DNA from: Bacteroidales bacterium
Lineage (GTDB): Bacteria; Bacteroidota; Bacteroidia; Bacteroidales; Paludibacteraceae
Length of the DNA stretch: 5,901 nt
Direction: 5' to 3'
Assembly (NCBI GenBank): GCA_900766775.1
Contig: CAAFXN010000129.1
Coordinates: 1 to 5,901 of the forward strand
Positions 1 through 5,862 of the stretch are shown piece by piece; within the stretch, counting starts at the first letter, position 1, and each line of letters begins with the position of its first letter. The notes under the pieces are model-generated. The model was given only the letters and a program-made list of their open reading frames with translations, was not told the DNA's origin and did no database searches. The position numbers and the translations under genes are program-made.

Positions 1-458
1 GAGTCGGACAGTGGTTTCGCTTGGAATACGGCTTGCAATATATGTTGCGCACGGTAGCACTGCTTCCCTGGCCGCGTTTCTCCGGTTTTTTCGACCATCA
101 CTTGCCACAAGGCTACCGCAAGCAAACACTGCAAGAGGTATGGGAGGCAGAACCGCGCATCCTACACGAGACCTCCACACACCGCTTCCGCCACATAGAG
201 GATGTCAACCAGTGGTTGTTCCGCTATTGGCACCTATGCAAGGGCGAGTTTGCACCGCTGAACGTAGTGCGCGACAGCGCGTTCTACAAACTAACCGATG
301 AGAACTTCGATGAGGCGGTGGAGACGGTTGCGAAACAGAAGAAGAACATCGTCGTGCTGAACGACAGCGAGTCGTTATCCGACTTCGAGGGGAAGAAGAC
401 ACAACTGCGCCGCGCTTTTGAATCTATCTTGCCCCATAAATCCATGTTTGAGAAATAA
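1..458 (+). CDS. Stealth-family sugar-phosphate transferase, C-terminal part (partial at left edge)
   Basis: The reading frame is open from the left edge (first full codon at base 3) to TAA at 456-458, giving about 151 residues without the true start. A segment beginning at FDHHLPQ and running through THRFRHIEDVNQWLFRYW matches my recollection of Stealth conserved region 3. The ending LNDSES...LPHKSMFEK matches conserved region 4, whose typical close is a KS(S/M)FEK motif. Stealth proteins are hexose-1-phosphate transferases of bacterial capsule synthesis (for example SacB of meningococcus), related to the catalytic region of human GlcNAc-1-phosphotransferase. They transfer a sugar phosphate from a nucleotide sugar onto a growing glycan, giving phosphodiester linkages. 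Regions 1 and 2, with most of the catalytic site, lie outside the window, so activity cannot be judged. The next gene starts 3 bases after this stop, so the two are co-transcribed. Family assignment is confident; donor and acceptor are unknown. Confidence 0.85.
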   Translation, partial: VGQWFRLEYGLQYMLRTVALLPWPRFSGFFDHHLPQGYRKQTLQEVWEAEPRILHETSTHRFRHIEDVNQWLFRYWHLCKGEFAPLNVVRDSAFYKLTDENFDEAVETVAKQKKNIVVLNDSESLSDFEGKKTQLRRAFESILPHKSMFEK

Positions 459-461
459 CCC

Positions 462-1526
462 ATGCAAGTAGTTTTCGACAATATCATCTTTGCACTCCAG
501 CGAGTGGGCGGCATTTCCGTTGTATGGCAGGAACTGTTGTCCCGTGCGCTGAGAGATAATCGTTTTGACAAGAAGATTCTGGATTACCCCTCGCAGAATG
601 TGTGCCGTCAAGATTTAGATTTCTCTTCCTGCGAACTCATCTCCAAGCCCCTGCGCATAGCAGAACGCTACCGTATTCCCGATTTCCGTTGCGAGGAGCC
701 GACTATTTTCCATTCGTCTTATTTCCGCATTGCCCGAGGGGCGAATATCAAGAATATCACTACTGTACACGACCTCACCTACCACTATTACCGTTCCGGC
801 TTGCCTCGGCGCGTGCACCTATGGGAAGAGCAACGCGCATTGCGCCATAGCGCGGGTGTCATTTGCGTCTCCGAGCATACCAAACGCGACTTGCTGCAAC
901 TGTATCCTTGGCTTGACCACAACCGTATTGCCGTGGTGTACAACGGCGTAGGCGCACATTTCTGCCAAGACCCAACCGTAGAGAAGAAAGGCTACCTCCT
1001 CTTTGTGGGCAACCGTTCTGCTACGTACAAGCGGTTTGACGTAGCCGTAGAAGTGGCTCGTCAGACAGGATTACCACTCGTGATGGTGGGAGGAGCACTC
1101 AGCGCGGAAGAGCGCAAGATGCTGGATGAGCAATTGGGGGCAGACCACTACCAAGCGTATGCCGATGTGTCGAACTCGGCGCTGAACAAGTTCTACAACG
1201 AGGCACTCTGCTTGCTCTATCCTTCTGATTACGAAGGATTTGGCATTCCTATTCTGGAAGCACAGAAGGCGGGTTGTCCCGTACTGTGTCAAGCGACCTC
1301 TTCCATACCGGAGGTGATGGGCGAGAGCGGTATCCTGCTGCCTGCAAGCCCACCCCGACAACTGGCTGGGGGTATGGCGGACGCTGTGCGCCAACTCTTG
1401 TCGGGGCAGATAAGCACCACCGAACTGACGGAAAGAGGGAAGACCAATGCCGCCCGCTTCTCATGGGACAAGACCTACCGACAGACCTGCGACTTCTACC
1501 GAACAATATCAAACACTACCATCTGA
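462..1526 (+). CDS. Glycosyltransferase, GT4-type GT-B fold
   Basis: This 354-residue cytoplasmic enzyme has the two-domain layout of GT4 retaining glycosyltransferases, which move a sugar from a nucleotide donor to a lipid-linked glycan. The N-terminal Rossmann half carries the acceptor-side GGIS motif (residues 16-19), VHD (102-104) and CVSEHTKRDL (from 135). The C-terminal half begins near residue 174 with YLLFVGNRSATYKRFD, holding the basic donor-phosphate residues Arg185 and Lys190. The EX7E signature is intact: YEGFGIPILEA with Glu258 and Glu266. It is followed by the usual GCPV and SSIPEV donor-loop motifs. No signal peptide or membrane segment is seen. The ATG at 462 is chosen because it lies just after the upstream stop and gives the expected MQVVFDN first strand; there is no clear Shine-Dalgarno site, which is normal in Bacteroidota. 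A 17-base gap precedes the next gene. A mannosyl- or galactosyl-type donor is possible, but specificity cannot be read from sequence. Confidence 0.93.
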   Translation: MQVVFDNIIFALQRVGGISVVWQELLSRALRDNRFDKKILDYPSQNVCRQDLDFSSCELISKPLRIAERYRIPDFRCEEPTIFHSSYFRIARGANIKNITTVHDLTYHYYRSGLPRRVHLWEEQRALRHSAGVICVSEHTKRDLLQLYPWLDHNRIAVVYNGVGAHFCQDPTVEKKGYLLFVGNRSATYKRFDVAVEVARQTGLPLVMVGGALSAEERKMLDEQLGADHYQAYADVSNSALNKFYNEALCLLYPSDYEGFGIPILEAQKAGCPVLCQATSSIPEVMGESGILLPASPPRQLAGGMADAVRQLLSGQISTTELTERGKTNAARFSWDKTYRQTCDFYRTISNTTI

Positions 1527-1543
1527 GATAATTCCTGACTAAC

Positions 1544-2293
1544 ATGACAGTTTCTATCATCACCATCACATATAACTCCGCTGCTACGCTGCCCGCTACG
1601 CTGGAGAGCGTTATCCGACAAGACTATGCACAGATAGAGCATATCTTGGTGGACGGCAACTCGAAGGATGACACACAACGGATACTGGAAGAGTATGCCG
1701 CACATCGCAGCAATGTGCACTATGTGTCAGAGAAAGACAGCGGTATCTACAACGCCATCAACAAAGGGATACGCCTTGCCACCGGCGATGTAATCGGCAT
1801 TCTTAATTCCGATGATGTGTTGGCGAGCCCGCATGTCATCCGCCATATCGCAGAGGCTTTCCGGTCTGAGAAGAGACCCGACGTCGTGTATGGTGATTTG
1901 GTCTATTGCAATGGGAACAACACCGTAGTTCGCCATTGGCGAAGCAACACGTTTGACCCGAAGAGCCTCAAATACGGCTGGATGCCGCCGCATCCGACCT
2001 TCTACTGCCTGCGCAAAGTGTATGAAGAACAAGGACTATACGATGAGCACTTCCGTATATCAGCCGACTATGACTTTATGCTGCGTGTCTTCAAGCAGAA
2101 CTATCGCGTAACTTACCTGCCGGAAGTGCTGGTGCGTATGGCCACGGGCGGAGCAAGCAACCGCAACCTGCATGCGCTATTGCGAAAAAGTTATGAGGAC
2201 ATGCAGGCAATGCGCAAGAACCATGTGGGTGCAGGAGCGCTCACCGTGATAGCAAAGATACTACGAAAAGGCAAGCAATTCTTCCGCAAATAA
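1544..2293 (+). CDS. Glycosyltransferase, GT2-type GT-A fold
   Basis: A 249-residue inverting glycosyltransferase of family GT2, in the group often annotated as WcaA/WcaE-like. It begins directly with the first strand, VSIITITYNS (residues 3-12). It then shows the nucleotide-binding VDGNSKDDT (36-44), the EKDSGIYNAINKGI segment (63-76) and the metal-binding DXD-type NSDD (88-91). Next come MPPHPTFY (147-154), a pattern common in this subfamily, and ADYDFMLR (174-181), which supplies the catalytic acidic residues of the ED(Y) region. The C-terminal tail is basic (KILRKGKQFFRK) and may help it lie against the inner membrane, where the lipid-linked acceptor is held; that is inference. No transmembrane helix is evident. 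Its TAA shares one base with the next ATG (TAATG), implying translational coupling. It probably adds one sugar of the repeat unit; the sugar is not predictable. Confidence 0.93.
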   Translation: MTVSIITITYNSAATLPATLESVIRQDYAQIEHILVDGNSKDDTQRILEEYAAHRSNVHYVSEKDSGIYNAINKGIRLATGDVIGILNSDDVLASPHVIRHIAEAFRSEKRPDVVYGDLVYCNGNNTVVRHWRSNTFDPKSLKYGWMPPHPTFYCLRKVYEEQGLYDEHFRISADYDFMLRVFKQNYRVTYLPEVLVRMATGGASNRNLHALLRKSYEDMQAMRKNHVGAGALTVIAKILRKGKQFFRK

Positions 2294-3117
2294 TGCTCAA
2301 TGTCTCTATCGTAACATATTGTCCCGACTGGCAGGGCGAGGTGCTACTACTGGTAGAGGAATTGCTGAAGGTGCAGGCGCTCCATCGGCTCTACATCGTG
2401 GACAACAGTCCCGAGCCCTTCACAACGAGCCTTCCCGACAAGGCTCGGTATATCCATACGGGGAAGAACTTAGGCTACGGGCGGGCGCACAACATCGCCA
2501 TTCGCGAGACCATCTACGACCAAGTGCCGCTGCATTTGGTAATGAACTCGGATATCTTGGTCAAGGCAGAGGATATCGACTCACTATGTGCTTTCATGCT
2601 GTCGGAGCCCTCAGTGGGTCAGTTAATGCCTCGTGTGGTCAATCCGCAAGGGGAATTGCAGCACCTATGCAAATTGCTCCCCACACCTTTCGATGTCTTT
2701 GGCAGACGTTTCCTGCCTGCATCGTGGGTGCGCAGGCGCAATGCCCGCTATGAGTTGCACCATGCCGACTATACGCGACCGATGAACGTGCCCTACCTGA
2801 GCGGTTGCTTCATGCTCCTGCGCACGGAGGCGGTACAGAAGGCAAGGCTCTTCGACGAGCGCTATTTCATGTACCCCGAGGATATCGACCTCACGCGCAC
2901 CATCCACCGCGATTATCTCACGCTCTACTATCCCGCTGTTACCATTGTGCACAACCACAAACAAGCGTCCTACCACTCGTGGAGGATGCTTTGGGTGCAT
3001 ATCGTGAATATGTGCCGCTATTTCAATAAATGGGGGTGGTTCATTGACCCTGAGCGCCGGCACTTTAACAGAGAGACAGAAGCCACCTATGCCGTTACGA
3101 GGCGCCAGCCTAAGTAG
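2293..3117 (+). CDS. Glycosyltransferase, GT2-type (rhamnosyltransferase-like)
   Basis: A 274-residue GT2 enzyme of the branch that includes dTDP-rhamnosyltransferases. Visible motifs are VSIVTY (4-9), IVDNSP (35-40), the hallmark NLGYGRAHNIAI (59-70) and the metal-site NSD in VMNSDI (83-88). They continue with PYLSGCFMLLR in the acceptor region, and FDERYFMYPEDIDLTRTI, where Glu196-Asp197 is the likely catalytic-base ED motif. A late VHNHKQASY segment, also typical of this branch, precedes an aromatic and basic C-terminus (NKWGWFIDPERRHF) that could contact the membrane. Translation starts at an ATG overlapping the preceding stop by one base. The last ten residues (265-274) are encoded in the 31-base overlap with the convergent antiporter gene, and this tail has no recognisable conserved motif, so it may be a later extension. 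It is the last gene of the glycan operon in view. Rhamnose as donor is a resemblance only. Confidence 0.92.
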   Translation: MLNVSIVTYCPDWQGEVLLLVEELLKVQALHRLYIVDNSPEPFTTSLPDKARYIHTGKNLGYGRAHNIAIRETIYDQVPLHLVMNSDILVKAEDIDSLCAFMLSEPSVGQLMPRVVNPQGELQHLCKLLPTPFDVFGRRFLPASWVRRRNARYELHHADYTRPMNVPYLSGCFMLLRTEAVQKARLFDERYFMYPEDIDLTRTIHRDYLTLYYPAVTIVHNHKQASYHSWRMLWVHIVNMCRYFNKWGWFIDPERRHFNRETEATYAVTRRQPK

Positions 3118-4061
3118 CCGCCATAGATGATGAGGAGGATGGCACCATGCCACCAGCGTATCTGGTGTTTTTTGTTGGTCATGACGAAAATCCACACGAG
3201 CACACAACCCAATGCTGCCATGATGCTGTCTAAGACGAAACCCGTGTAGGAGGGCAGCGGTTTGATGGCAGCGCTGCAGCCGAGTATCATAAACACATTG
3301 AAGATGTTGCTGCCGACCACGTTGCCGAGTGCGATGTCGCAGTTCTTCTTCGCCGCTGCAATCAGCGAGGTTGCCAACTCCGGTAGGGAGGTGCCCAGTG
3401 CTACGATGGTAAGCCCTATCAGCGCCTCGCTCACACCTGCTTTCTCCGCTATATGGACGGCACTCTTCACTATCATCTCTCCACCCAAGACCAGTCCCGT
3501 AAGTCCGAGCACTATCAGCAACAGTGCCCGCCATAGTTTCATCGGGCGGAAGGTCTCTTCCTGCTCACCGCCTGCTTTGGCATGGCGGAAGGTGTAGTAC
3601 ATGTAACCCACGAAGATGAACAACAGCAGGATGCCTCCCCAGCGGGGAATGCCGTCGCAGAACAAGCCGAAGAACAATACAAACACGCCTGCCAGCGCCG
3701 CCAAGGGGATGTCCACCTTGCGGCTGGTAGCCTGCGACACGATGGGATAGAGCAAGGCGGTGCTACCCAAGATGAGGAAGACATTGAGAATGTTGCTACC
3801 CAGAGCGTTGGTGATAGCCAAGTCGGTGGAGCCGTTTCCGATAGATGCCATATTCACCACGAACTCGGGCATGCTGGTGCCCATTGCAACAATGGTGAGA
3901 CCGATGACCAAGTTACTCACGTGGTAGCGTTTGGCTAAGCCGCTGGCACCGTCCACCAACCAGTCAGCACCCCATACTAAAAGTACAAAGCCCACTATCA
4001 GCAATGCCGCAGCGACCCACCAGCCGCCGGACTGCATCCATGTGTTAAAGAAATCAAACAT
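3087..4061 (-). CDS. yrbG: Calcium/sodium antiporter, YrbG/CaCA family
   Basis: A 324-residue inner-membrane cation exchanger with about ten hydrophobic helices in two homologous halves. The alpha-1 repeat holds GLTIVAMGTSMPEF (54-67) and GSNILNVFLILG (88-99). The alpha-2 repeat holds GLTIVALGTSLPEL (216-229) and GSNIFNVFMILG (250-261). Aligning by spacing to the archaeal exchanger NCX_Mj, the ion ligands appear as Thr62, Glu66, Ser89, Asn93 and Thr224, Glu228, Ser251, Asn255. A short charged cytoplasmic loop (about 159-175, KAGGEQEETFR) separates the halves. The length is normal for the family. The likely role is Ca2+ export or exchange driven by Na+. The ATG at 4061 is chosen because MFDFFNTW leads straight into helix 1; no Shine-Dalgarno is visible, and a repeat copy ends three bases before the start codon. 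It lies downstream of ychF in the same direction but 455 bases away. Its own promoter was not identified. Its 3' end overlaps the convergent glycosyltransferase. Confidence 0.93.
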   Translation of the reverse strand: MFDFFNTWMQSGGWWVAAALLIVGFVLLVWGADWLVDGASGLAKRYHVSNLVIGLTIVAMGTSMPEFVVNMASIGNGSTDLAITNALGSNILNVFLILGSTALLYPIVSQATSRKVDIPLAALAGVFVLFFGLFCDGIPRWGGILLLFIFVGYMYYTFRHAKAGGEQEETFRPMKLWRALLLIVLGLTGLVLGGEMIVKSAVHIAEKAGVSEALIGLTIVALGTSLPELATSLIAAAKKNCDIALGNVVGSNIFNVFMILGCSAAIKPLPSYTGFVLDSIMAALGCVLVWIFVMTNKKHQIRWWHGAILLIIYGGYLGWRLVTA

Positions 4062-4064
4062 ATA

Positions 4065-4147
4065 AACTTCGTGTATTTAACTTCGCTTCGTTCCGTGTAA
4101 GGAACTTCGTGTTATTAACTTCGTGTATTTAACTTCGCTTCGCTCCG
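4065..4147 (-). repeat. Partial tandem duplication (52-base period) abutting the yrbG start
   Basis: Bases 4065-4095 and 4117-4147 are the same 31-base sequence with one mismatch (4091 T versus 4143 C), offset by 52 bases. The spacer between them (4096-4116) contains a near copy of the first 14 bases. The core word AACTTCG begins at 4065, 4079, 4103, 4117 and 4131. It is followed by TGTATTT, TGTTATT or CTTCG, so the block is built from 14-base and 24-base modules. A short inverted pair, TTCC/GGAA (4091-4104), sits inside. On the coding strand of yrbG the block ends three bases before the ATG, so it occupies the leader and the ribosome-binding position. Homology further left is lost abruptly at the G-rich stretch beginning at 4147. 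Confidence 0.85.
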
Positions 4148-4210
4148 GAGGGGGATAGTTGGAACAAACTATTTTGGTATGCTTTACCAATCCCCCGCCT
4201 CCCTCTTAGA

Positions 4211-4235
4211 GGGGGGGAGGGGGCCAGGGGGCGGG
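4211..4235 (+). other. G-quadruplex motif, + strand
   Basis: Four guanine runs of 7, 5, 5 and 3 are separated by loops of 1, 3 and 1 bases (A, CCA, C). This satisfies the canonical four-run motif with very short loops, the arrangement that gives the most stable structures in vitro. It forms the inner part of the left palindrome arm. Folding in the cell is inference. Confidence 0.65.
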
Positions 4236-4349
4236 AGGATGACTCGGCATTCAGCCGCACTATGACATTCGCAAGCCGAAAGTAATAACTCCTTTATCCC
4301 TTATCCTATCCCCTTCATCCCCTTTGCGGCTTGAAGCCGAATGTACCTT

Positions 4350-4371
4350 CCCGCCCCCGTCCCCCCTCCCC
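4350..4371 (-). other. G-quadruplex motif, - strand
   Basis: On the + strand there are cytosine runs of 3, 5, 6 and 4 separated by G, GT and T. The minus strand therefore has four guanine runs with loops of 1 or 2 bases. This is the counterpart of the motif in the other arm, on the opposite strand. It would appear in RNA reading through from ychF toward yrbG. Confidence 0.65.
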
Positions 4372-4458
4372 TCCTTTCAGGAGAGGCGGGGGAGTTGAAG
4401 CTACCCTCGTCTATGAGATTTCAGAGTTGAGACTATTCAGTCTTTTATCCTTCATCTT

Positions 4459-4474
4459 TCCCGATGAATCGGGA
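4459..4474 (-). terminator. Perfect hairpin after the ychF stop (possible terminator)
   Basis: TCCCGA and TCGGGA form a perfect six-base stem with a four-base loop, 42 bases beyond the ychF stop codon. On the ychF strand it is followed by an A-rich rather than T-rich stretch (AAGATGAAGG), so it is not a classic intrinsic terminator. It may instead stabilise the 3' end of the message or be part of another short dispersed repeat. Confidence 0.3.
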
Positions 4475-4516
4475 TGCAAGCCTTAGCGAACGAAGTGAGC
4501 GGTCCTTCGTCCTTGG

Positions 4517-5623
4517 TTACACATTGAACAGGAAGTGCATGATGTCGCCGTCTTGGACTACGTAGTCTTTGCCTTCGATGCCCAGTTTTCCTGCGGCGCG
4601 GCACTGCGCTTCTCCTCCGAGGGTGATGAAGTCCTCGTACTTGATGACCTCTGCTCGGATGAATCCACGCTCGAAGTCGGTGTGTATCACGCCTGCACAC
4701 TGCGGCGCTTTGCTGCCCGCGCGGAAGGTCCATGCGCGCACCTCGTCGGAGCCTGCCGTGAGGAAGGTGCGCAGGTCGAGCAATGCATACGCCGCCTTGA
4801 TAAGCCGATTCACGCCCGATTCCTCCAACCCTATTTCCTCCAAGAACATCTGCCTCTCCTCGTAGGTCTCGAGTTCCGCTATCTCGCTCTCTATCTTCGC
4901 AGCAAGCACGAGCACCTGTGCGTTCTCGTCTTTTACTGCTTCACGCACCTTCTCCACGTAAGCATTCCCCTTCACCGCACTCTCCTCGTCCACATTGCAG
5001 ACGTACATCACGGGTTTGTTGGTCAGCAGGAACATCTCCTTCGCCGCCTGCTCTTCCTCTTTGTTGGTGAGTTCTACGGTGCGTGCGTTCTTGCCCTCGG
5101 AGAGTGCTTCGCGGTACTTATAGAGGACATCCAAGGCTATCTTCGCCTGCTTGTCGCCGCCCGCTTTCGCCTGCTTTTCCGTCTTCTGAATACGGCTTTC
5201 CACAGTCTCCAAGTCCTTTAACTGCAACTCCGCGTCAATGATCTCCTTGTCGCGCACGGGGTCTACGGAGCCGTCCACGTGGACCACGTTCTCGTCGTCG
5301 AAGCAACGGAGGACGTGGATAATAGCGTCGGTCTCGCGGATGTTCGCCAAGAACTTATTGCCGAGTCCCTCGCCTTTTGAGGCGCCCTTTACGAGTCCGG
5401 CAATGTCCACGATTTCCACCGTGGTGGGTATGACGCCGCGCTCGGGCTTGCACAATTCGCCTAACTTGATGAGCCGCTCATCGGGTACGGTGATGACGCC
5501 CACGTTGGGTTCGATAGTACAGAAGGGGAAGTTGGCAGACTGGGCTTTCGCATTGCTCAGACAGTTGAAAAGGGTTGATTTACCGACATTAGGTAACCCT
5601 ACTATTCCGCATTGAAGAGACAT
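4517..5623 (-). CDS. ychF: Redox-regulated ATPase YchF (OLA1 family)
   Basis: A complete 368-residue P-loop protein of the OBG family, close to the 363-residue E. coli protein. It starts in the typical way with MSLQCGIVGLPNVGKST, the P-loop being residues 9-17. Switch I follows (FPFCTIEPNVG, 32-42), then G3 as VDIAGLVKGASKGEGLGN (72-89). G4 is NVDE (210-213) in place of NKxD, the change that lets YchF/OLA1 prefer ATP over GTP. An alpha-helical coiled insertion spans about 126-200 (KEIIDAELQLKDLE...). A C-terminal TGS domain (about 282-368) ends in the conserved GDIMHFLFNV. A hydrophobic residue replaces the usual catalytic Gln after G3; in E. coli a His near position 114 was proposed to compensate, and His115 is the likely equivalent. 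YchF binds ribosomes and is implicated in translation and the oxidative-stress response. The ATG at 5623 has no Shine-Dalgarno, but a Bacteroidota promoter lies about 70 bases upstream. Confidence 0.97.
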   Translation of the reverse strand: MSLQCGIVGLPNVGKSTLFNCLSNAKAQSANFPFCTIEPNVGVITVPDERLIKLGELCKPERGVIPTTVEIVDIAGLVKGASKGEGLGNKFLANIRETDAIIHVLRCFDDENVVHVDGSVDPVRDKEIIDAELQLKDLETVESRIQKTEKQAKAGGDKQAKIALDVLYKYREALSEGKNARTVELTNKEEEQAAKEMFLLTNKPVMYVCNVDEESAVKGNAYVEKVREAVKDENAQVLVLAAKIESEIAELETYEERQMFLEEIGLEESGVNRLIKAAYALLDLRTFLTAGSDEVRAWTFRAGSKAPQCAGVIHTDFERGFIRAEVIKYEDFITLGGEAQCRAAGKLGIEGKDYVVQDGDIMHFLFNV

Positions 5624-5631
5624 ACTGATAT

Positions 5632-5658
5632 TTACGACTTACGAATTACGATTTACCA
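5632..5658 (-). repeat. 7-base tandem repeat in the ychF leader
   Basis: On the + strand the words TTACGAC, TTACGAA and TTACGAT follow one another exactly, with a degenerate fourth copy, TTTACCA. The array ends eight bases before the ychF start codon, and downstream of the predicted promoter, so it should be transcribed as most of the 5' leader. I recall similar TTACGAA arrays as frequent between genes in Bacteroidota. No Shine-Dalgarno-like sequence interrupts it. Confidence 0.75.
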
Positions 5659-5689
5659 TTGATTGCGCTATTCGGCAACAAACAATCGG

Positions 5690-5721
5690 CAAAGGTACTG
5701 CTTTTTTTTTAATTAAGCAAA
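5690..5721 (-). promoter_or_regulatory. Bacteroidota-type promoter for ychF
   Basis: Reading the minus strand, TTTG (5721-5718) is followed after 20 bases by TACCTTTG (5697-5690). This matches the published Bacteroides consensus of a -33 TTTG and a -7 TAnnTTTG, spaced about 19 to 21 bases, recognised by the primary sigma factor of the phylum. The spacer includes a run of nine A residues (5710-5702). The predicted start of transcription is near 5680-5685, giving a leader of about 60 bases. An A/T-rich inverted pair (5732-5746, TTTTTA / TAAAAA) lies just upstream and might act as an UP-like element. Confidence 0.75.
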
Positions 5722-5862
5722 TAATTTGCCGTTTTTATCGTAAAAATTATCATTCCGTAACGCAACAGGAGCCAATCTCCGAAATAAAAAGCATTACACA
5801 GAAGAACAGGGGGCAACAAAAAGTAAGGACAGTCCCCGCTGATTGGTTCGATAAAGGTCCAT
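5722..5862. other. Spacer upstream of ychF without a recognised gene
   Basis: About 140 bases between the ychF promoter and the edge array. I see no RNA gene and no coding frame of convincing length. Small symmetric elements are present, such as GGAC-A-GTCC around 5828-5836 and the A/T-rich inverted pair at 5732-5746. None is strong enough to call as an operator or terminator. It is presumably shared with, or upstream of, whatever lies beyond the right edge. Confidence 0.5.

Larger units (their letters stand above)
4189..4396. repeat. 208-base imperfect palindrome with G/C-rich arms (MITE/REP-like)
   Basis: The left arm (4189-4238) and right arm (4346-4396) are about 50 bases each. The reverse complement of the right arm matches the left arm at roughly four in five positions, sharing TCCCCCGCCTC at the outer ends and GGGGGCGGG at the inner ends. 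Inside them a second inverted pair continues the symmetry: ACATTCG + CAAGCCG at 4265-4278 against CGGCTTG + CGAATGT at 4327-4344, with a four-base bulge. Each arm can also fold alone (4192-4223 with loop TTA; 4362-4392 with loop TTC), which resembles paired REP units. No transposase and no clear target-site duplication are visible. It may be a non-autonomous dispersed repeat or an RNA-level structure between ychF and yrbG. Similar G/C-rich intergenic repeats are, from memory, common in Bacteroidota, but copy number in this genome cannot be seen here. Confidence 0.75.
4062..4516. other. Gene-free, repeat-rich spacer between ychF and yrbG
   Basis: These 455 bases contain no convincing coding frame on either strand. 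From the yrbG side they hold a partial tandem duplication of a 52-base unit, a small hairpin (4174-4190, TTGGTA / TACCAA), a 208-base G/C-rich imperfect palindrome, and a pyrimidine-rich loop (about 4290-4325). A stretch with no clear feature (4397-4458) and a short perfect hairpin just after the ychF stop complete it. I searched the minus strand for the Bacteroidota TAnnTTTG promoter box for yrbG. I found only a 5-of-6 match inside the palindrome (around 4280-4287) without a TTTG box at the right distance, so no promoter is called. Confidence 0.7.

Noticed and set aside
11..301. A 96-codon open frame at the left edge from a GTG
   Set aside because: It overlaps the Stealth frame, which has conserved motifs through the same bases. 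This frame gives low-complexity Arg/Pro-rich sequence.
2665..3534. A 289-codon open frame on the minus strand spanning the end of the second GT2 gene and half of the antiporter gene
   Set aside because: It lies in another frame over two genes with clear family motifs. Its translation is rich in Arg, Gly and His with no recognisable domain, as expected of a shadow frame.
4280..4287. TACTTTCG on the minus strand as a -7 promoter box for yrbG
   Set aside because: One core position departs from TAnnTTTG, no TTTG box lies about 20 bases upstream, and it sits inside the palindrome.
4189..4396. A complete insertion sequence
   Set aside because: There is no transposase frame between the arms and no clear target-site duplication. 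At most it is a non-autonomous element.
4430..4446. AGACT / AGTCT hairpin followed by four T residues on the plus strand, resembling an intrinsic terminator
   Set aside because: The stem is only five A/T-containing pairs, and no plus-strand gene ends anywhere near it; chance is the simpler explanation.
4535..5221. A 228-codon open frame on the plus strand opposite ychF
   Set aside because: ychF is unambiguous on the other strand over the same bases. The antisense translation has no family motif and is a by-product of ychF codon use.
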